Positions 44,219 to 53,639 are shown, counted from the first letter of the stretch. The stretch is DNA of 64,000 nucleotides from Pseudolabrys sp. Root1462 (GCF_001426945.1 NZ_LMFS01000001.1:165412-229411), one strand, 5' to 3'. Program-made: numbers and translations. Notes: generated by a model not told the origin, from the sequence alone.

Positions 44219-45439
44219 ATGACGACTGAAATCCAGGCTGACATAGGAGCCCGAGCGGCGCGCGGCGCGTGCCGCTCGGGCGATGTCGTGGCGCGAATCC
44301 GCCCCGAAGCGCCGCCGCTCGAGCAGCCGCCAAGTGCGAAAGCGCCGCCGACCGCGCCCACGGCCGCCGGAGCGTCGATCCAGCAGGAGCACGGGCGTTG
44401 GCTGTCGCTGCGCACGGCGCTGATGGCGGGTGGCATCATCGTCGCCGCCGTCGGCTCGCTCATATTCTGGCTGGAAGGCGGGCGATACGCCACCAGCGAC
44501 GACGCCAATGTGGCTGCCGCAAAGGTGCTGGTTACGACCGACGTCTCCGGTCTGGTGTCGAGCGTGAAGGTGCGCGAGGGTCAGAACGTCAAGGCCGGCC
44601 AGGTGCTGTTCCAGGTCGACCCGTTGCAGTTCCAGATTGCGCTCGACAGCGCTCGCGCCAATCTCAATCAGGTCGCTCTCAACATCCGTTCCATGAAGGA
44701 GACCTACAAGGAGCTCCTGAGCAATGTCGAGTCGCAGAAGGCGCAGGTCGCGCTCGATGTCGTCACCAACGACCGTAACGCCAATCTCGTCAGCAACAAC
44801 GACGTGCCACGCCAGGTTTACGATCAGTCGCGCTACACGTTGCAACTCGATCAGGCTCGCCTGAAGTCGCTGCAACAGCAGGCCGAGGTGCAACTCGCGA
44901 CTCTGGCCGGCAATGCGGACATTCGCGTCGAGGATCACCCGCTGTACCAGCAGGCCAAGGCCGCGGTCGACGAGGCGCAGCGCCAGCTCAATCATGCGAC
45001 GGTACGCGCCCCGTTCGATGGCGTCGTCACGCAAGTCGATTCCTTGCAGCCGGGGACTTATCTGGTGTCGCAAACCGCGGCGCTGACCGCGACCGGCGCT
45101 GTGGCGCTGGTGTCGGCCTCCGACGTCTGGGTGACGGCGCAGATGAAGGAGACGGAACTTACCTACGTGAAGGCGGGCGATCGCGTTGACGTCACGATCG
45201 ACACCTATCCGGGCATGACCTTCAAGGGCACCGTGGAGAGTATCAGTCCGGCCAGCGGCTCCGAATTTTCCATCCTGCCGCCGGAGAATTCGAGCGGCAA
45301 TTTCGTCAAGGTGGTGCAGCGCGTCCCGGTGAAGATCGCGATCGATCAAACGCCGGGCGGGCCGGTTCTGCGCGCCGGCATGAGCGCTTATGTGAGCATT
45401 GGCACAGGTCACCGCCGCAGCCTGTCGGATCTGTTCTGA
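44219..45439 (+). CDS. EmrA-like membrane-fusion protein
   Basis: A 406-residue HlyD/EmrA family protein. A proline-rich cytoplasmic N-terminus (residues 20-60) precedes one membrane helix (ALMAGGIIVAAVGSLIFWLEG). The periplasmic part has the biotinyl-lipoyl halves VTTDVSGLVSSVKVREGQNV and NHATVRAPFDGVVTQVDSLQ separated by a coiled-coil hairpin (ANLNQVALNIRSMKETYKEL, KSLQQQAEVQLATLAG). It partners the EmrB-like pump that follows, bridging to an outer-membrane channel encoded elsewhere. It starts seven bases after the RND pump, so the two efflux systems share an operon. Confidence 0.92.
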   Translation: MTTEIQADIGARAARGACRSGDVVARIRPEAPPLEQPPSAKAPPTAPTAAGASIQQEHGRWLSLRTALMAGGIIVAAVGSLIFWLEGGRYATSDDANVAAAKVLVTTDVSGLVSSVKVREGQNVKAGQVLFQVDPLQFQIALDSARANLNQVALNIRSMKETYKELLSNVESQKAQVALDVVTNDRNANLVSNNDVPRQVYDQSRYTLQLDQARLKSLQQQAEVQLATLAGNADIRVEDHPLYQQAKAAVDEAQRQLNHATVRAPFDGVVTQVDSLQPGTYLVSQTAALTATGAVALVSASDVWVTAQMKETELTYVKAGDRVDVTIDTYPGMTFKGTVESISPASGSEFSILPPENSSGNFVKVVQRVPVKIAIDQTPGGPVLRAGMSAYVSIGTGHRRSLSDLF

Positions 45440-45452
45440 TGGAGTGAAGGCC

Positions 45453-46994
45453 ATGGGGTCGGCAACGGCTGGAGCGTCGGCGGTCGTGCCGCAGCGCACT
45501 TTCATCACGGTTTGCGTGATGCTCGCGACTTTGATGCAGACCTTGGACACGACCATCGTCAACGTCGCATTGCCTTATATCCAGGGCTCGCTGGCGGCAT
45601 CTCCTGATCAGATCACCTGGACGCTGACCGCTTATATTGTCGCCGCCGCGATCATGACGCCGCCGATTGGCTGGGTGGCAGCAAGAATCGGCCGTAAGAA
45701 CCTGTTTCTCATCTCCATCGCGGGCTTCACCGTGGCGTCGATGCTGTGCGGCACGGCGCAGACGCTGACCGAGATCGTCCTGTACCGCGCGCTGCAGGGC
45801 GTGTTCGGCGCCTCGCTGGTACCGCTGTCGCAGACGACGATGCTCGACATCTATCCGCCGGAACTGCACGGTCGCGCCATGTCGGTCTGGACGATGGGCG
45901 TCGTTGTCGGGCCGGTGCTGGGGCCGACCTTGGGCGGCTACCTCACTGCCTATGAATCGTGGCGCTATGTCTTCTATATCAATCTTCCGCTCGGCATTCT
46001 TGCCTTTGCCGGCCTGTGGTTCTTTATGAAGGACGAACGGCCGCCGACCACTCCGAAGTTCGACTGGATCGGCTTTGCCGTGCTCGGCCTTGCGGTGGCG
46101 TGTCTGCAACTGTTGCTCGACCGCGGCGAGACCAAAGACTGGTTCGGTTCGACCGAGATCATCGTCTATGCGGTGCTCTGCGGACTCGGCTTCTATCTTT
46201 TCATCGTTCACCTCTTCACGGCGAAGGACGTCCTCGTTCCGCTGCGCATTTTCAACGATAGGAATTTCGCGGCCGGGCTGGTGCTGGTCTTCGCCGTCGG
46301 CATGCTGATTCTGGCAACCTCGGCACTGTTGGCGCCGTATCTGCAGACGCTTTCCGGCCGCTCGGTCGAGAACACCGGCTTGCTGCTGGCGCCGCGCGGC
46401 CTTGGTACCATGATCGGCGTCGTCATTGCCGGGCGTCTCTCCGACCGCATGGACCCGCGCATCCTGATGGCGATTGGCATTCTCATCATCGCCGAGACCC
46501 TGCGCGAGATGACGCACTGGACGCCGGATATCGATGCCTGGTCGCTGGCGGTGAATTCGATCGGGCAGGGCTTTGGCCTCGGCTTTGTGTTCACGCCGCT
46601 GCAGGTCCTGGCCTTCGCCACGCTGGCGCCCGGCCTGCGCACCGACGGCACGGCGCTGTTCAGTCTGCTGCGCAACATCGGTCTGGCCATCGGCGTGTCG
46701 GCGACCTCCGTGCTGCTGACCCAGGCGACTCAATACGAGCACGCGGTGATCGGCGCAGCCATCACACCTTTCAATCGTAATCTGCAGACCGACGGTGCCT
46801 ATTTTTCCTGGAATCCTGTCGTGCCGAGCGGTGTCGCTGCTCTGAACGCCGAGGTGACGCGACAGGCGGCCATCATCGGATATGTCGATGATTTCAAGTT
46901 TCTGCTGGTGGTCAGTTTGTTGATGTTGCCGTTGTTGTTGGCAATGCGGGCGCCGAAACACGAAACCAGCGGTGTTCGACTCGCCGCAGAATAA
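45453..46994 (+). CDS. EmrB-like MFS drug exporter (DHA2 family)
   Basis: A 513-residue, probably 14-helix proton antiporter. Helix 1 has the DHA2 signature TLMQTLDTTIVNVALPYIQG (with the Asp), the motif A region reads GWVAARIGRKNLFLISIAG, and motif C is GVVVGPVLGPTLGGYLTAYE. The start at ATG 45453 has GGAGTGAAGG before it; a longer frame opens inside the upstream gene. It pairs with the EmrA-like protein upstream. The operon encodes no TolC-type channel, so it must borrow one. Confidence 0.93.
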   Translation: MGSATAGASAVVPQRTFITVCVMLATLMQTLDTTIVNVALPYIQGSLAASPDQITWTLTAYIVAAAIMTPPIGWVAARIGRKNLFLISIAGFTVASMLCGTAQTLTEIVLYRALQGVFGASLVPLSQTTMLDIYPPELHGRAMSVWTMGVVVGPVLGPTLGGYLTAYESWRYVFYINLPLGILAFAGLWFFMKDERPPTTPKFDWIGFAVLGLAVACLQLLLDRGETKDWFGSTEIIVYAVLCGLGFYLFIVHLFTAKDVLVPLRIFNDRNFAAGLVLVFAVGMLILATSALLAPYLQTLSGRSVENTGLLLAPRGLGTMIGVVIAGRLSDRMDPRILMAIGILIIAETLREMTHWTPDIDAWSLAVNSIGQGFGLGFVFTPLQVLAFATLAPGLRTDGTALFSLLRNIGLAIGVSATSVLLTQATQYEHAVIGAAITPFNRNLQTDGAYFSWNPVVPSGVAALNAEVTRQAAIIGYVDDFKFLLVVSLLMLPLLLAMRAPKHETSGVRLAAE

Positions 46995-47063
46995 GTGGGC
47001 TGCTTCATTATTGGTCGCTCCGCTGCCTTCGGCTCACGCCATTAGCGTTAATTCCGCTTGCCA

Positions 47064-47089
47064 ATATCGACACACGTTTCGGTCGATAT
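47064..47089. promoter_or_regulatory. Operator-like palindrome over a -10 box
   Basis: ATATCGAC (47064-47071) and GTCGATAT (47082-47089) form perfect eight-base arms ten bases apart. The right arm overlaps TATAAT at 47086-47091, about 47 bases before the first protease-cluster gene. A regulator bound here would block the promoter; which one is unknown. Confidence 0.5.
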
Positions 47090-47137
47090 AATTCCCATAC
47101 GCAATCCACAGTACTTATATACTACCGGGGACGGGCG

Positions 47138-49360
47138 ATGAGGGCAGCGGGCGTTTGGTCAGCTTCAGTGTTTCTTGTCCTGGCCGGCGTGGCCGGGAAG
47201 CCGGTCGCCGTGGCGGAAACGGCGCCGGGGCAAGGTCCGCCGGTTGCGCGCGAAAGGCTGTTCGTCGCTCCGCCAGTGGCGCGGTCGCGCCAAGCGACGG
47301 CGGCACCTCATAAGGCAAAAGCTAAGTCTACAAATGTCAGGGCAACTTCGCACCCGCGGCCCGCCAAGCCGGATCAGCCGGCGCGAGAAGCGCGCCCGCA
47401 TGCCGAGGAGAGAGCAAAGTCCGCGGCAGCGGAACCACAACGTTTCTCTGAGCCTAGCCCCCCCACGCCGCGACGGCGCGCCATCCCGCGCGACGAGATC
47501 ATCATGCCGTTGCCCGAGCCGGGCGCGGGCGCGCAGGTCCCGGCTGCGCTGCCGAGCGCGCCACCCGCCGCGTCGCAAGGGCCGCCGCTGCCGGTCAATA
47601 TGCAACCAGTTCCGCCGGCCATTGCGCCGGCTGCAATCCCACCGCCGTCGGCGCCTTCGGCCGCGCCGCCACTCGTGACGGCGGAGCCGGACCGCAACAG
47701 GCTGAACATCATCCGCAGCGCTCCCGAGCAGATCGGCGAGACGCCGAGCCAGTTCATGTGGATCCGCGACGGCCTGATGGCGGCGCGCGACCCGCTCGAC
47801 GGCATGCTTGTCTTCTTTGGTGACGACGGCCGCGTGCTCGGGCGCGCCAAACTGCCTGACGGCTTCGATACCGAGGACATCGTCAGTCTGCCGACCGCGA
47901 TCCGGCTGATCGACTCATCCCATCGCACGCAGATCACCATCCAGCGCACAATCGACCCGGCGACGACGACACTCCTGCAATCGACGCCCAACAGCTCCGA
48001 CTCGACGGTGCGCGCCCGGCGACTGACGCGCCGCGGCCCGCAGGAACTCATTGTCAACGACGAACGGCAGAACGGTTCGCGCCCGCTGACGGTCCGCTCG
48101 TTAACCGGCGCCCGGCTGGCACAGGCCTATGAAATTTCGCCGGGAACCAATGACAATCGCTATGTCGCCACCGAGGAAATCACCGCCGTAAAGCCCGCCC
48201 TGACGGTGCGCGTGGTCGTGCAGCGTTTCGACAAGGACGGCAAGCTCACCGGTATCGCTTATGTGCCGCTCGACAGCTTCGAGCCGGTGTCGCGCAACTT
48301 CATTGCCATCACCGGCGGCGGGCTGCTGCGTGCGCTGCGGCCGACGGCCGATGGCGTCAAGATCGACGAGTACGATTTCGTCGCGCCGCCACGCGTCGGC
48401 AACCGCCGCCTCAATGACAGCGAGCTCAAGAGTTTGTCGCGAAAGGTGCGCGAGATCGCCGTCGACGCGAACGTACAGGGTGACAGTTCGACACCTTTCA
48501 ACGACGGCGGGCCGCATCTCGACCTCGCTATTCCGTCGCCGCCAAAGATCACGCGCGCCCAGGTGCTGGAAAATGCCCGCGCTTTTTTGACCGTCGACTG
48601 GGTGATGCGACGCGAGAACTTTTCCCGTCCCGGCATCGTCAATCGCTGCGATCCCGCGCGCTCCTATGTATGGCAGCGGCCGCATCATTTCACTGAAGAC
48701 ATGATCGGCACGACGATAGGTCCGATGCCGTATCGTTGGGGCGGCGAGGACACGCCGCAATCATTCCGCACGCGCACCGGATGGGGCGCGCTGGCCGGCA
48801 GCATCTGCACCTGCCGTCAGGCCCAATACAATTATTGCATCTTCGCCGATTCCGCCGGCGTCGATTGCTCCGGCTTCGTCTCCAGGGCCTGGGGAATCGA
48901 GAAGCGCGGCACCAGCGGCCTTCTCGATGTTGCGACCGATGTGGAAAGTCTCGAAGCCTTGAAGCCGGGCGACGCCTTCGATTGGCCACAGCGTCACGTG
49001 CGGCTGTTCATCGGTCTCGTCGAAGGCCCGGCGATCAGCTTCAACACTCTGGAATCATCGACGCGCTCTCAATGCGAAGGCGTGTGCGAACGCGCCTATC
49101 GGCCGAGCGAACTGAATGGCTTCCGGCTCATCCGCTTCAAGAACATCATCGACAACGGCGTTGTCGCGTCGACCGGCCAAAACGGTGGCGCCAAACCGGA
49201 TGGCCCAGCGGCGGCGCCGGCGCAAAGTACCGAAGTGACAGCAGCCACCACCATAGCAAACAACGGAAGTGCGACGACGGCGAAGAGGCGTGCAGTGAAT
49301 CCACCCAGACGAGCGGTGCCCCGCGTTCACGTAACGCAAAGGCGGGCCCAATGGCGATGA
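47138..49360 (+). CDS. Secreted protein with C-terminal NlpC/P60-like domain
   Basis: A 740-residue protein. It starts with a signal peptide (MRAAGVWSASVFLVLAGVAG then KPVAVAET). Residues 30-190 are a proline/alanine/arginine-rich low-complexity region. Residues about 200-430 are a largely beta domain I do not recognise (SQFMWIRDGLMAARDPLDGM, FFGDDGRVLGRAKLPDGFDT). From about 545 an NlpC/P60-like cysteine hydrolase fold follows: Cys577 in GVDCSGFVSRAWG and His620 in WPQRHVRLFIGLV give the catalytic pair. Extra cysteines (CTCRQAQYNYC, SQCEGVCERAY) could form disulfides. The tail is basic. It may cut cell-wall peptides. It overlaps the next gene by 10 bases. Confidence 0.75.
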   Translation: MRAAGVWSASVFLVLAGVAGKPVAVAETAPGQGPPVARERLFVAPPVARSRQATAAPHKAKAKSTNVRATSHPRPAKPDQPAREARPHAEERAKSAAAEPQRFSEPSPPTPRRRAIPRDEIIMPLPEPGAGAQVPAALPSAPPAASQGPPLPVNMQPVPPAIAPAAIPPPSAPSAAPPLVTAEPDRNRLNIIRSAPEQIGETPSQFMWIRDGLMAARDPLDGMLVFFGDDGRVLGRAKLPDGFDTEDIVSLPTAIRLIDSSHRTQITIQRTIDPATTTLLQSTPNSSDSTVRARRLTRRGPQELIVNDERQNGSRPLTVRSLTGARLAQAYEISPGTNDNRYVATEEITAVKPALTVRVVVQRFDKDGKLTGIAYVPLDSFEPVSRNFIAITGGGLLRALRPTADGVKIDEYDFVAPPRVGNRRLNDSELKSLSRKVREIAVDANVQGDSSTPFNDGGPHLDLAIPSPPKITRAQVLENARAFLTVDWVMRRENFSRPGIVNRCDPARSYVWQRPHHFTEDMIGTTIGPMPYRWGGEDTPQSFRTRTGWGALAGSICTCRQAQYNYCIFADSAGVDCSGFVSRAWGIEKRGTSGLLDVATDVESLEALKPGDAFDWPQRHVRLFIGLVEGPAISFNTLESSTRSQCEGVCERAYRPSELNGFRLIRFKNIIDNGVVASTGQNGGAKPDGPAAAPAQSTEVTAATTIANNGSATTAKRRAVNPPRRAVPRVHVTQRRAQWR

Positions 49361-50346
49361 TACGCGCGCTGCTCCTTCTGGTGATTCCGCTGATGGCACT
49401 GCTCGGCGTAGATGAGCGCGCGGGGGCGATCACGAGAGAGGAAGACATCGTTCGCGATCTCAACGAAACGTTCAAAGCGCCATCGACATTTCCGCCCAAT
49501 AACGCATTGAGGCCGGCTGGAGAGGGCACGCATAATGATAATCGCGATAGTGGCGGCCGCACCGTAACGCCGTTTCAGGATGAGGGGCCGCCCCCTGATG
49601 AGACGCTCGACGTTGTGCCCGACCGGACCTATCCATTTCTCGTGGCCATCGTTGACGGCAAACGTTCGCCGCAAGAAGGTTACGTCTGTGCGGGCACGCT
49701 GATCGCTCCGCACTGGGTCGTCACGGCCGCACATTGCACTTTTAGCTGGGTGCGGCGCTGGCCGACCGATCCCGATGTTGTCGTGCTGTTCAACACGACG
49801 CGGCTGTCGCAGCCAGGCCCTAAGGTGGCCGTCACACGCGTGATCCCGCATCCCGATTACGACGCGCGCACCCTCAAGAACGATATAGCGCTGCTGAGGA
49901 TCGACATTCAGGGCCGCCGCTTCGGCCCACCGCTCAAGCTGGAAGGGCCGCCAATAGCAGGGCAAAGGGGCGAAATCGCTCACGTGGTCGGCTGGGGTGT
50001 GACCAATCGCGATTTACTGGCTCGCCGGAAGGCCGAAGTGCAGCAACTGCTGCAAGTCGTCGTGCGCGGTGACGCCTGCTTTTCCGCCGGCAGTTTTCCC
50101 AAACTCCGCGGCACCGGTGTGTTCTGCGCAAGCTCGCTTCTAGCGCACCACGACACCTGCTACGGCTTTGGCGGCGGCCCGATTGTCATGCGCGATCAAG
50201 CGGGTGAACGCTATCGCGGCGGCATGGTGGCGTGGCCGGCGGCCTGCCCGCCACCGACTGAAAAGATGAACGCTTATCTCGACGTCCAACGATTCGTGCC
50301 CTGGATCAAAGGCATCATTCAATCCAATGGCGGGGCGGGCGGATGA
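49351..50346 (+). CDS. Trypsin-fold pseudo-protease (catalytic serine lost)
   Basis: A 331-residue secreted protein with a signal peptide (MAMIRALLLLVIPLMALLGV). The S1 fold is clear: His128 in VVTAAHC, Asp178 in KNDIALLRI and AHVVGWGVTN. At the active-site serine position the usual GDSGGP is GFGGGP: Phe273 replaces Asp194 and Gly274 replaces Ser195 (chymotrypsin numbering). The S1-pocket Asp (DTC) is retained. No IVGG-type activation site is visible. It is therefore likely a non-catalytic homologue, perhaps binding or regulating its neighbours. It overlaps both neighbouring genes, by 10 and 4 bases. Confidence 0.85.
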   Translation: MAMIRALLLLVIPLMALLGVDERAGAITREEDIVRDLNETFKAPSTFPPNNALRPAGEGTHNDNRDSGGRTVTPFQDEGPPPDETLDVVPDRTYPFLVAIVDGKRSPQEGYVCAGTLIAPHWVVTAAHCTFSWVRRWPTDPDVVVLFNTTRLSQPGPKVAVTRVIPHPDYDARTLKNDIALLRIDIQGRRFGPPLKLEGPPIAGQRGEIAHVVGWGVTNRDLLARRKAEVQQLLQVVVRGDACFSAGSFPKLRGTGVFCASSLLAHHDTCYGFGGGPIVMRDQAGERYRGGMVAWPAACPPPTEKMNAYLDVQRFVPWIKGIIQSNGGAGG

Positions 50347-51278
50347 TGGGGGGGCTTACGCGAAGCCTGATTGCCGCCGCGCTTGCTATGGCCGCTTTGC
50401 ACGGCCTGCATGCGCAAACACAAGAGAATCCTTTGCGATCTTTGCCGCAGGTACAGAAGCTCTACGAGCAGCGTCTGGACAGTCTCAGGTCAGGGGCGCC
50501 GTCCCGGGTCTTTTCGGGCACCGCCAGCGTGGTGCCGAGCCGGGCCCAAACCTATGCCGTGTCGCTCGGCGTCGCCGGCGTGCCCCAACAGCGCGGCCAT
50601 TTCTGCGGTGGTGTTCTCGTCAATCCGCATTGGGTACTGACAGCGGCGCATTGCGTTGCCGACCCGGCGGGCGCGAGCGGATCGTCGCCACGATCGCCTC
50701 TCGATCCCGCAAACTTGCAGATCAGGATCGGCACCAACGTGCTGCACACTGGCGGCGTCTCGAGGCCAATTGCGCGCATCGTGATCAACCCGGAATATCG
50801 CGTTACGGCGGAAGGCGTCCCGGAAAACGATCTTGCTTTGTTGCAGTTTGCTGAACCGCTTCCGGGTCAGCCGGTGTCAATTGCCGATGACGCGCTGGTG
50901 CGGATCGGTATTCGCGATGGCGATCGCCTGCTGATCATGGGCTGGGGCACAGCAAGCTTTGCAGCCGACAGTCCGATCTCCAACAACCTCTTACTGGCGG
51001 TTGTGCCGGTGGTCGGCACCGCTAAGTGCAACGAAGCCTATGGCGGCGCGGTGACCGACAGAATGTTCTGCGCCGGCCTCGGCGCTGCCGATGCCTGCCA
51101 GGGCGACAGCGGTGGGCCTGCATTCATTTACAACGAGCGAGGAATGACGGAGTTGACCGGGATCGTCAGTTGGGGTGCAGGCTGCACAGAAAAACGCTCT
51201 CCCGGCGTTTACGTCAACGTCACCAAATATCGGGATTGGATCAATGGCGTCACCGGTGCGCGTACAGCGCTGCAGTAG
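50343..51278 (+). CDS. Trypsin-like serine protease, secreted zymogen
   Basis: A 311-residue S1 protease with a signal peptide (LTRSLIAAALAMAALHGLHA) and a propeptide of about 55 residues ending SRVFSGT, a plausible Arg-Val activation cut. The triad is His103 (TAAHC), Asp163 (ENDLALL) and Ser256 (CQGDSGGP), with the pocket Asp in ADACQGD, so it should cut after Lys or Arg. It could activate, or be activated by, the tandem protease next to it. ATG 50343 overlaps the previous stop as ATGA; ATG 50346 is possible. It overlaps the next gene by 35 bases. Confidence 0.92.
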   Translation: MMGGLTRSLIAAALAMAALHGLHAQTQENPLRSLPQVQKLYEQRLDSLRSGAPSRVFSGTASVVPSRAQTYAVSLGVAGVPQQRGHFCGGVLVNPHWVLTAAHCVADPAGASGSSPRSPLDPANLQIRIGTNVLHTGGVSRPIARIVINPEYRVTAEGVPENDLALLQFAEPLPGQPVSIADDALVRIGIRDGDRLLIMGWGTASFAADSPISNNLLLAVVPVVGTAKCNEAYGGAVTDRMFCAGLGAADACQGDSGGPAFIYNERGMTELTGIVSWGAGCTEKRSPGVYVNVTKYRDWINGVTGARTALQ

Positions 51279-53397
51279 CGTACGCAGGATTGTTGCCGCC
51301 CTGGCAGTGTTCGCCGCATTCGCGGCGGCGCCCGCGCGTGCGCAATACGAGCAGTCGCTTGGCCCCACCGCGCTTTATCCCCCCGTGCTCCGTCAAATCG
51401 ACCATTCCAATTTGCCGTTGTTGATGCGTGACGCCATCCAGGCCATCGCCATCGGCACGCGGGCAGTTGCGATGAAGCCGCGCATTTTGGGCGGCGAGCA
51501 GTCGCCGTCCGGCATCTATCCCTGGGCGGCTTCGATAGGGCTCAAGGGCATCGCGCCGCGCGACGGCCATTTCTGTGGCGGCGCGTTCATCGCGCCCGAC
51601 TGGGTGCTGACCGCGGCACATTGCGTGCAACCCGATCCGGCCGGCAAGATTCAGGCCTACGGGGAAAGCAACTTTCTCGAGACGGGCGGCAAGATCTTTG
51701 CAATCGATCGCGTCGTCGTTCACGAACGCTATGACGAGGAGACTCGAGAGAACGATATCGCGTTGCTGCACACGACCGAGCGATACGGCGGCGAACTCCT
51801 GCGTCTGCTTTCGCCGGCGGACGCCGATCGGCTGGCATCTGTCGGCACGCTCGCAGCGGCGGTCGGCTGGGGGCTGACCGCCGAGGGCACGCAGACACAG
51901 AACGCGCAGCGGCGAATCACCGTGCAGATCGTGTCCAACCAGACTTGCAACGGGCTCGCGTCTTACGCCGGCACCGTCACCGACGGGATGCTGTGCGCCG
52001 GGTTCGCCGAAGGCGGCAAAGACTCCTGCCAGAGCGACAGCGGTGGGCCCCTGGCGGTGGGAGACGGCAAAGGCATGCGTTTCCATGTCGGAATCCAGAG
52101 TTGGGGCGAGGGCTGCAGCCGGCCGATGAAATTTGGCGTCTATACGCGCACTTCCGTTTATTTCGGCTGGATCAAGGATCGCCTTGCAGGGAAGTCGCAG
52201 CCGCCACGGCCGCCTAAACCGCAGGTCGCCCAGACGCCGGCCTTGCCGGTGCCGGCGGCCACTCCATCGCGCACCGCGGCAGCGATCCCGACTCAACCGC
52301 AGACGCGCTCGGCCACGGCCCCCGCAGCGCCGTCGCAACCGCTGCAACTCGGGCCGCGCTCGCTCTATCCGCAGACTGCCGCCGCGCCATCCGAAGTGCC
52401 GATCGTGATGCGCGATGCGTTACAGTATTTGCAGAACAGGACGCGCCTGCTGGCGCTGAAACCGCGCATCATGGGCGGCGAAACCGCACCAGCCGACGGC
52501 TATCCGTTCATAGCCTCGATCAGCGTTCGCAATTCAAATCCGCGCGACGGCCATTTCTGCGGCGGCTCGTTCATCGCCGCCGACTGGGTGCTGACGGCGG
52601 CGCACTGCGTGAAGCCGGAGCAGGCGGCGAACATCCAGGTCTATGGCGGCAGCAACCAGCTCTCGAGCGGTGGCCGCATCTCTTCGGTGGATCGCATCAT
52701 CGTGCACGAAAACTACAACACGGTCACGCAGGAGAATGACCTGGCCTTGCTACATCTGACGCAGCGTGCCGCGAACGCCACGGTGCGGCCGCTGCCGGGC
52801 GCCGAGGCCGACCGACTCGCTGCCGCCGGGGGAGCGGCGACCGCCGTCGGCTGGGGCTACACGGCGGAAAACGGCAACGTCCAGGATGTGTTGCGCCGGG
52901 TCGGCCTTGAGATCGTCTCCAACGAAGCTTGCAACGCGCCGAGCGCCTATGCCGGCGGCATTACTTCCGGCATGCTGTGCGCCGGCTTCCGCGCCGGCGG
53001 CAAGGACTCCTGCCAGGGCGACTCGGGTGGGCCGCTGGTGGTCAGCGATGGCAGTGGCGGCTTCTATCAGGCCGGCGTCGTGAGCTGGGGCGAGGGCTGC
53101 GGCACGCCGAACAAATACGGCGTCTATACACGCGTCTCGTCCTATCAAACCTGGATTGCCGACCAGATGGCGGGCCGCTCGGTGAGCGCTGCGCCGCCCT
53201 CCCGCGCGTCGACGCCGGCAACGCGTTCCGCGGCGCCTGCTGCCGCACCGGCTGCGCCGCCGCGCCCGCGCGCGACGCCGGGCAGCAACAGCCGTGCCCA
53301 GGCGCCAATGGCGAAGAAGCTAACGGCCAGGGAGAAGCGGATCATCCGCGCGCGACCGGTGAGGCGCGAGATAAGACGACCGGTTGCGGAACGCTGA
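51244..53397 (+). CDS. Tandem double trypsin-like protease, secreted
   Basis: A 717-residue protein with a signal peptide (RRIVAALAVFAAFAAAPARAQ) and two S1 domains, each preceded by the same prodomain motif (LGP, LYP, then MRDA, then LKPRI-x-GGE with Arg-Ile activation sites). Domain 1 triad: His126, Asp171, Ser266; its oxyanion glycine 193 is serine (CQSDSGGP). Domain 2 triad: His454, Asp499, Ser594, fully canonical (CQGDSGGP). Both keep the pocket Asp (KDSCQ), so trypsin-like specificity is expected. A proline-rich linker (340-400) joins them and a basic, Ala/Pro-rich tail ends the protein. Duplication of the whole unit is evident. The start at ATG 51244 lies inside the previous gene. Confidence 0.88.
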   Translation: MASPVRVQRCSSVRRIVAALAVFAAFAAAPARAQYEQSLGPTALYPPVLRQIDHSNLPLLMRDAIQAIAIGTRAVAMKPRILGGEQSPSGIYPWAASIGLKGIAPRDGHFCGGAFIAPDWVLTAAHCVQPDPAGKIQAYGESNFLETGGKIFAIDRVVVHERYDEETRENDIALLHTTERYGGELLRLLSPADADRLASVGTLAAAVGWGLTAEGTQTQNAQRRITVQIVSNQTCNGLASYAGTVTDGMLCAGFAEGGKDSCQSDSGGPLAVGDGKGMRFHVGIQSWGEGCSRPMKFGVYTRTSVYFGWIKDRLAGKSQPPRPPKPQVAQTPALPVPAATPSRTAAAIPTQPQTRSATAPAAPSQPLQLGPRSLYPQTAAAPSEVPIVMRDALQYLQNRTRLLALKPRIMGGETAPADGYPFIASISVRNSNPRDGHFCGGSFIAADWVLTAAHCVKPEQAANIQVYGGSNQLSSGGRISSVDRIIVHENYNTVTQENDLALLHLTQRAANATVRPLPGAEADRLAAAGGAATAVGWGYTAENGNVQDVLRRVGLEIVSNEACNAPSAYAGGITSGMLCAGFRAGGKDSCQGDSGGPLVVSDGSGGFYQAGVVSWGEGCGTPNKYGVYTRVSSYQTWIADQMAGRSVSAAPPSRASTPATRSAAPAAAPAAPPRPRATPGSNSRAQAPMAKKLTAREKRIIRARPVRREIRRPVAER

Positions 53398-53639
53398 GAC
53401 ATTGCGACGCGGCGCTATCGTGCCCGGATATCAACCGGTCGGGTGTCCCTGTTTGGCGGACCGAATTGGCGCCCAAGTTACTTCGGATTCAAAGTAAGGC
53501 GCATTAGGTCAGCGTTATTGCCTATAAATATATGATGATACCAGTGAGGCCAACTTCGGAGGCATTATCAGAATTCGTTACAACCCATGGGCGCGCTGTG
53601 TTATATTACTAGAATAAAGACAGTCGCGAGGCCCAAGCC

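Noticed and set aside
43652-45562. A 636-codon minus-strand frame opposite the efflux genes
   Set aside because: Same reason; it spans the boundary of two well-supported plus-strand genes.
47138-53397. Protease cluster as an intracellular anti-phage defence system
   Set aside because: All four proteins carry signal peptides, so they act outside the cytoplasm, and no sensor or effector of known defence systems is near.
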